Shown here: positions 6,214 to 7,040 of the stretch, in pieces
Layout of the letters: each line of letters opens with the position of its first letter
How positions within the stretch are numbered: position 1 is the stretch's first letter
From: Acidimicrobiales bacterium
GTDB taxonomy: Bacteria; Actinomycetota; Acidimicrobiia; Acidimicrobiales; JANYDT01
DNA length: 7,040 nucleotides
Reading direction: 5' to 3'
Assembly: GCA_025358985.1 (NCBI GenBank)
Contig: JANYHQ010000524.1
Location: forward strand, 1-7,040
Notes under the pieces: generated by a model
Told to the model about the DNA's origin: nothing
The model's database searches: none
What the model saw: only the letters and a program-made list of their open reading frames with translations
Position numbers and translations under genes: made by a program

Positions 6214-6467
6214 CCATCTGGCGTCGTCGCGCATCGTGGTCCGCAGGTCAGCGTGGCTCGCTGCCTGCACAGCGAGTAGCGGGACACCGGCGTCGAGCGC
6301 TTCGTGATCCCTGCGCGTTTCGAAGGTCGTTTCACGGTTCTGTCAGCGGCGTAGCGGTCCACGCGTTACCCGTTGGCACCGAGGAAGATCGGATCAGTCG
6401 ACCGCTCGTCGATGTAGAGATCGAGGGTGCGCCCGGTGCGAGCCGCCAGCGCGATCGTGCAGTGCTT
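6214..6467 (-). pseudogene. Remnant of a second tyrosine recombinase (C-terminal catalytic part)
   Basis: Reading leftward from 6467, the translation KHCTIALAARTGRTLDLYI, then DERSTDPIFLGANG, is the typical central part of the catalytic domain of an actinobacterial integrase. It is followed after a TAA (6366-6368) by RVDRYAADRTVKRPSKRAGITK. At about 6300 the frame changes and the match resumes as ALDAGVPLLAVQAASHADL and RTTMRDDAR. Between ITK and ALDAG the family normally has about a dozen or more residues including the HxxR box; they are missing. The nucleophilic Tyr in the usual TTMRYD is Asp here (codon 6226-6228). One stop, one deletion with frameshift and one loss of the catalytic residue make this clearly dead. 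The N-terminal half is absent: the remnant starts two bases beyond the stop codon of the ribbon-helix-helix gene. It belongs to a different integrase subfamily from the one at 4002-5087. Confidence 0.82.
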
Positions 6468-6469
6468 GG

Positions 6470-6754
6470 TCAGGCGACGTCGAGGTAACGGCGGAGTGCT
6501 TCTCGGATCACGTCGCTCGTGGTGGTGTGATCGTTGGTCGCTCGTGTTTCAACAGCGGCGCGAAGGTTCGCATCGAGACGGACAGGAACTACATCCGCGG
6601 GCCCGTCAACGAGTGGTGGGCGTCCGCGGCGGCGTGGTTTGAGTGTTGCGACGTCGATGTCACCGGCGACCTCGTCGGCCAGTGCTTCGATGTCGGCGTC
6701 GCTCAGAACGCGTCCGGTCGGGGTGACGTAGGGTTTGGTTGGGGGTGTGGTCAT
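6470..6754 (-). CDS. Ribbon-helix-helix protein, antitoxin-like
   Basis: A 94-residue protein with a CopG/Arc-type ribbon-helix-helix domain at the C-terminus: strand DVVPVRLD (about 54-61), helix ANLRAAVETRAT, turn, and helix TTTSDVIREALRRYLDVA up to the last residue. RHH proteins dimerise and insert the paired strand in the DNA major groove; as antitoxins they also bind a toxin with the other end and repress their own operon. The N-terminal half (LSDADIEALADEVAGDIDV) would be the partner-binding part. RRRGRPP (41-47) resembles an AT-hook core and may add minor-groove contacts. I chose ATG at 6754 because it overlaps the TGA of the upstream toxin-like remnant as ATGA; the frame extends further up, but that part reads as the remnant gene in another frame. 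The protein looks intact. The antitoxin role is inferred from fold and context. Confidence 0.85.
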   Translation of the reverse strand: MTTPPTKPYVTPTGRVLSDADIEALADEVAGDIDVATLKPRRRGRPPLVDGPADVVPVRLDANLRAAVETRATNDHTTTSDVIREALRRYLDVA

Positions 6755-6846
6755 GTCATGTCCACGATGACCAGCGCATGCTCTACGGCATGGAGCACCT
6801 CGCCGGGGCCGATGCCGTGTCGTCTCGCTGAACGATGAAACTCCAC
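6751..6846 (-). pseudogene. Toxin-like gene remnant upstream of the RHH gene
   Basis: A 31-codon frame from GTG 6846 to TGA 6751-6753, containing FHRSARRHGIGPGE and VLHAVEHALVIVD. From memory this matches the N-terminal third of small (about 80 to 95 residue) proteins that are often encoded just before RHH antitoxins in actinobacteria; those continue with a beta-rich region that is absent here. The frame ends two codons after the last recognisable residues and overlaps the RHH start by ATGA, so an internal deletion seems to have fused the early toxin part to the original gene junction. The product could hardly keep toxin activity but may still serve to couple translation of the antitoxin. Too short for certainty. 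Confidence 0.55.
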
Positions 6847-6850
6847 ACAA

Positions 6851-6867
6851 TAGTCGTAATACGAATA
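6851..6867 (-). promoter_or_regulatory. Palindromic candidate operator/promoter of the antitoxin operon
   Basis: The plus-strand sequence TAGTCGTAATACGAATA is a 17-bp palindrome around A6859 with perfect TCGTA/TACGA arms and one mismatched outer pair before matching TA ends. It lies 4 bases upstream of the GTG at 6846, in the only clearly AT-rich patch of this part of the window (6847-6869), which also contains TATTNN -10-like hexamers on the minus strand. Position and symmetry suit autoregulation by the RHH protein. Confidence 0.4.
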
Positions 6868-6871
6868 ATCA

Positions 6872-7040
6872 GCGCAGGTCAAGTCGCAAGGTGAGCAGAA
6901 GCCACCTGCGACGGGCCGAGGTGGAGTGGGCAGCGACGCACCGAGTCGAACCGAGATGCGTCGGCACCGCGACGATGGGGCGGCGGTTCATTCAAATAGC
7001 CCTTGTCGGTCGGCACCGAGGACGTGCGGGACGAGCACCC
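6872..7040. other. Right edge, no supported gene
   Basis: I see no gene I can support here. There is a 7-bp inverted repeat CGACGCA (6934-6940) and TGCGTCG (6957-6963) with a 16-base loop that itself holds two copies of ACCGAG, and TCGGCACCG occurs twice (6961-6969, 7010-7018). On the minus strand an open frame from the edge ends VLGADRQGLFE at TGA 6988-6990, possibly the C-terminus of a gene lying to the right. A 40-codon frame (6991 down to 6869) overlaps it by ATGA but looks composition-driven. All of these are weak. Confidence 0.25.

Noticed and set aside
5723..6307. Long plus-strand frame over the same stretch as the minus-strand open frame and integrase remnant
   Set aside because: It is unlike any protein I know, is very rich in Arg and Ser as antisense frames are, and lies opposite clear integrase homology on the minus strand.
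6755..6850. N-terminal extension of the RHH protein from the upstream in-frame start
   Set aside because: The extra 32 residues are Arg/Cys-rich and unlike the family, whereas another frame of the same DNA reads as the toxin-like remnant that ends in an ATGA overlap with the ATG at 6754.
6941..6956. tRNA T-arm-like GGTTCGACTC on the minus strand
   Set aside because: The bases flanking the TTCGACT loop do not form a 5-bp stem, and no acceptor or anticodon arm could be placed around it.
1..7040. CRISPR array or rRNA gene
   Set aside because: No regularly spaced short repeats and no conserved rRNA segments were seen on reading.

Overview
The window looks like a chromosomal stretch of a high-GC actinobacterium. 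Acidimicrobiia is my best guess, based on the flavour of the housekeeping proteins and on several genes whose start codon lies 5 to 10 bases downstream of a TANNNT -10 box, as in leaderless transcripts. That placement is inference, not a search result.

Positions 1-3936 are an ordinary plus-strand housekeeping segment: the 3' part of cysS (cysteinyl-tRNA synthetase, its first codons left of the window), an MFS-family efflux-type transporter, and an acyl-CoA dehydrogenase. Each of the last two appears to have its own compact promoter, so this is more a row of small transcription units than one operon.

From about 3970 to the right edge the window becomes an accessory region with a visibly different codon flavour (more T-ending codons in the integrase) and many decayed mobile-element parts. 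It starts with a tyrosine recombinase gene broken by an in-frame amber codon just before the segment carrying the late histidine and the nucleophilic tyrosine. The frame stays open after the stop and ends in a four-base GTGA overlap with a small gene that looks like a DUF3800-type (RNase H-like fold) protein. Directly after that gene comes a cluster of stem-loops (5606-5784): two diverged 49-bp copies of a palindromic repeat with compensatory changes in the inner stem, a perfect 8-bp hairpin, and a terminator-like hairpin followed by TTTT.

The rest lies on the minus strand, read from right to left: an AT-rich promoter with a palindrome; a 31-codon remnant resembling the N-terminus of a toxin-like protein; an intact ribbon-helix-helix (antitoxin-like) gene overlapping it by ATGA; a second, unrelated tyrosine-recombinase remnant that begins immediately at the antitoxin stop codon and carries a stop, a deletion/frameshift and a Tyr-to-Asp change; and an unrecognised open frame with a coding-like base pattern running out to 5662.

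The overall picture is an integration hotspot or island edge next to a housekeeping gene, with two different integrases and one toxin-antitoxin locus in decay. I see no complete new defence or mobile system. The most unusual items are the compensatory palindromic repeat pair, the amber-split integrase coupled to the DUF3800-like gene, and the antitoxin that kept its translational coupling after most of its partner was lost.
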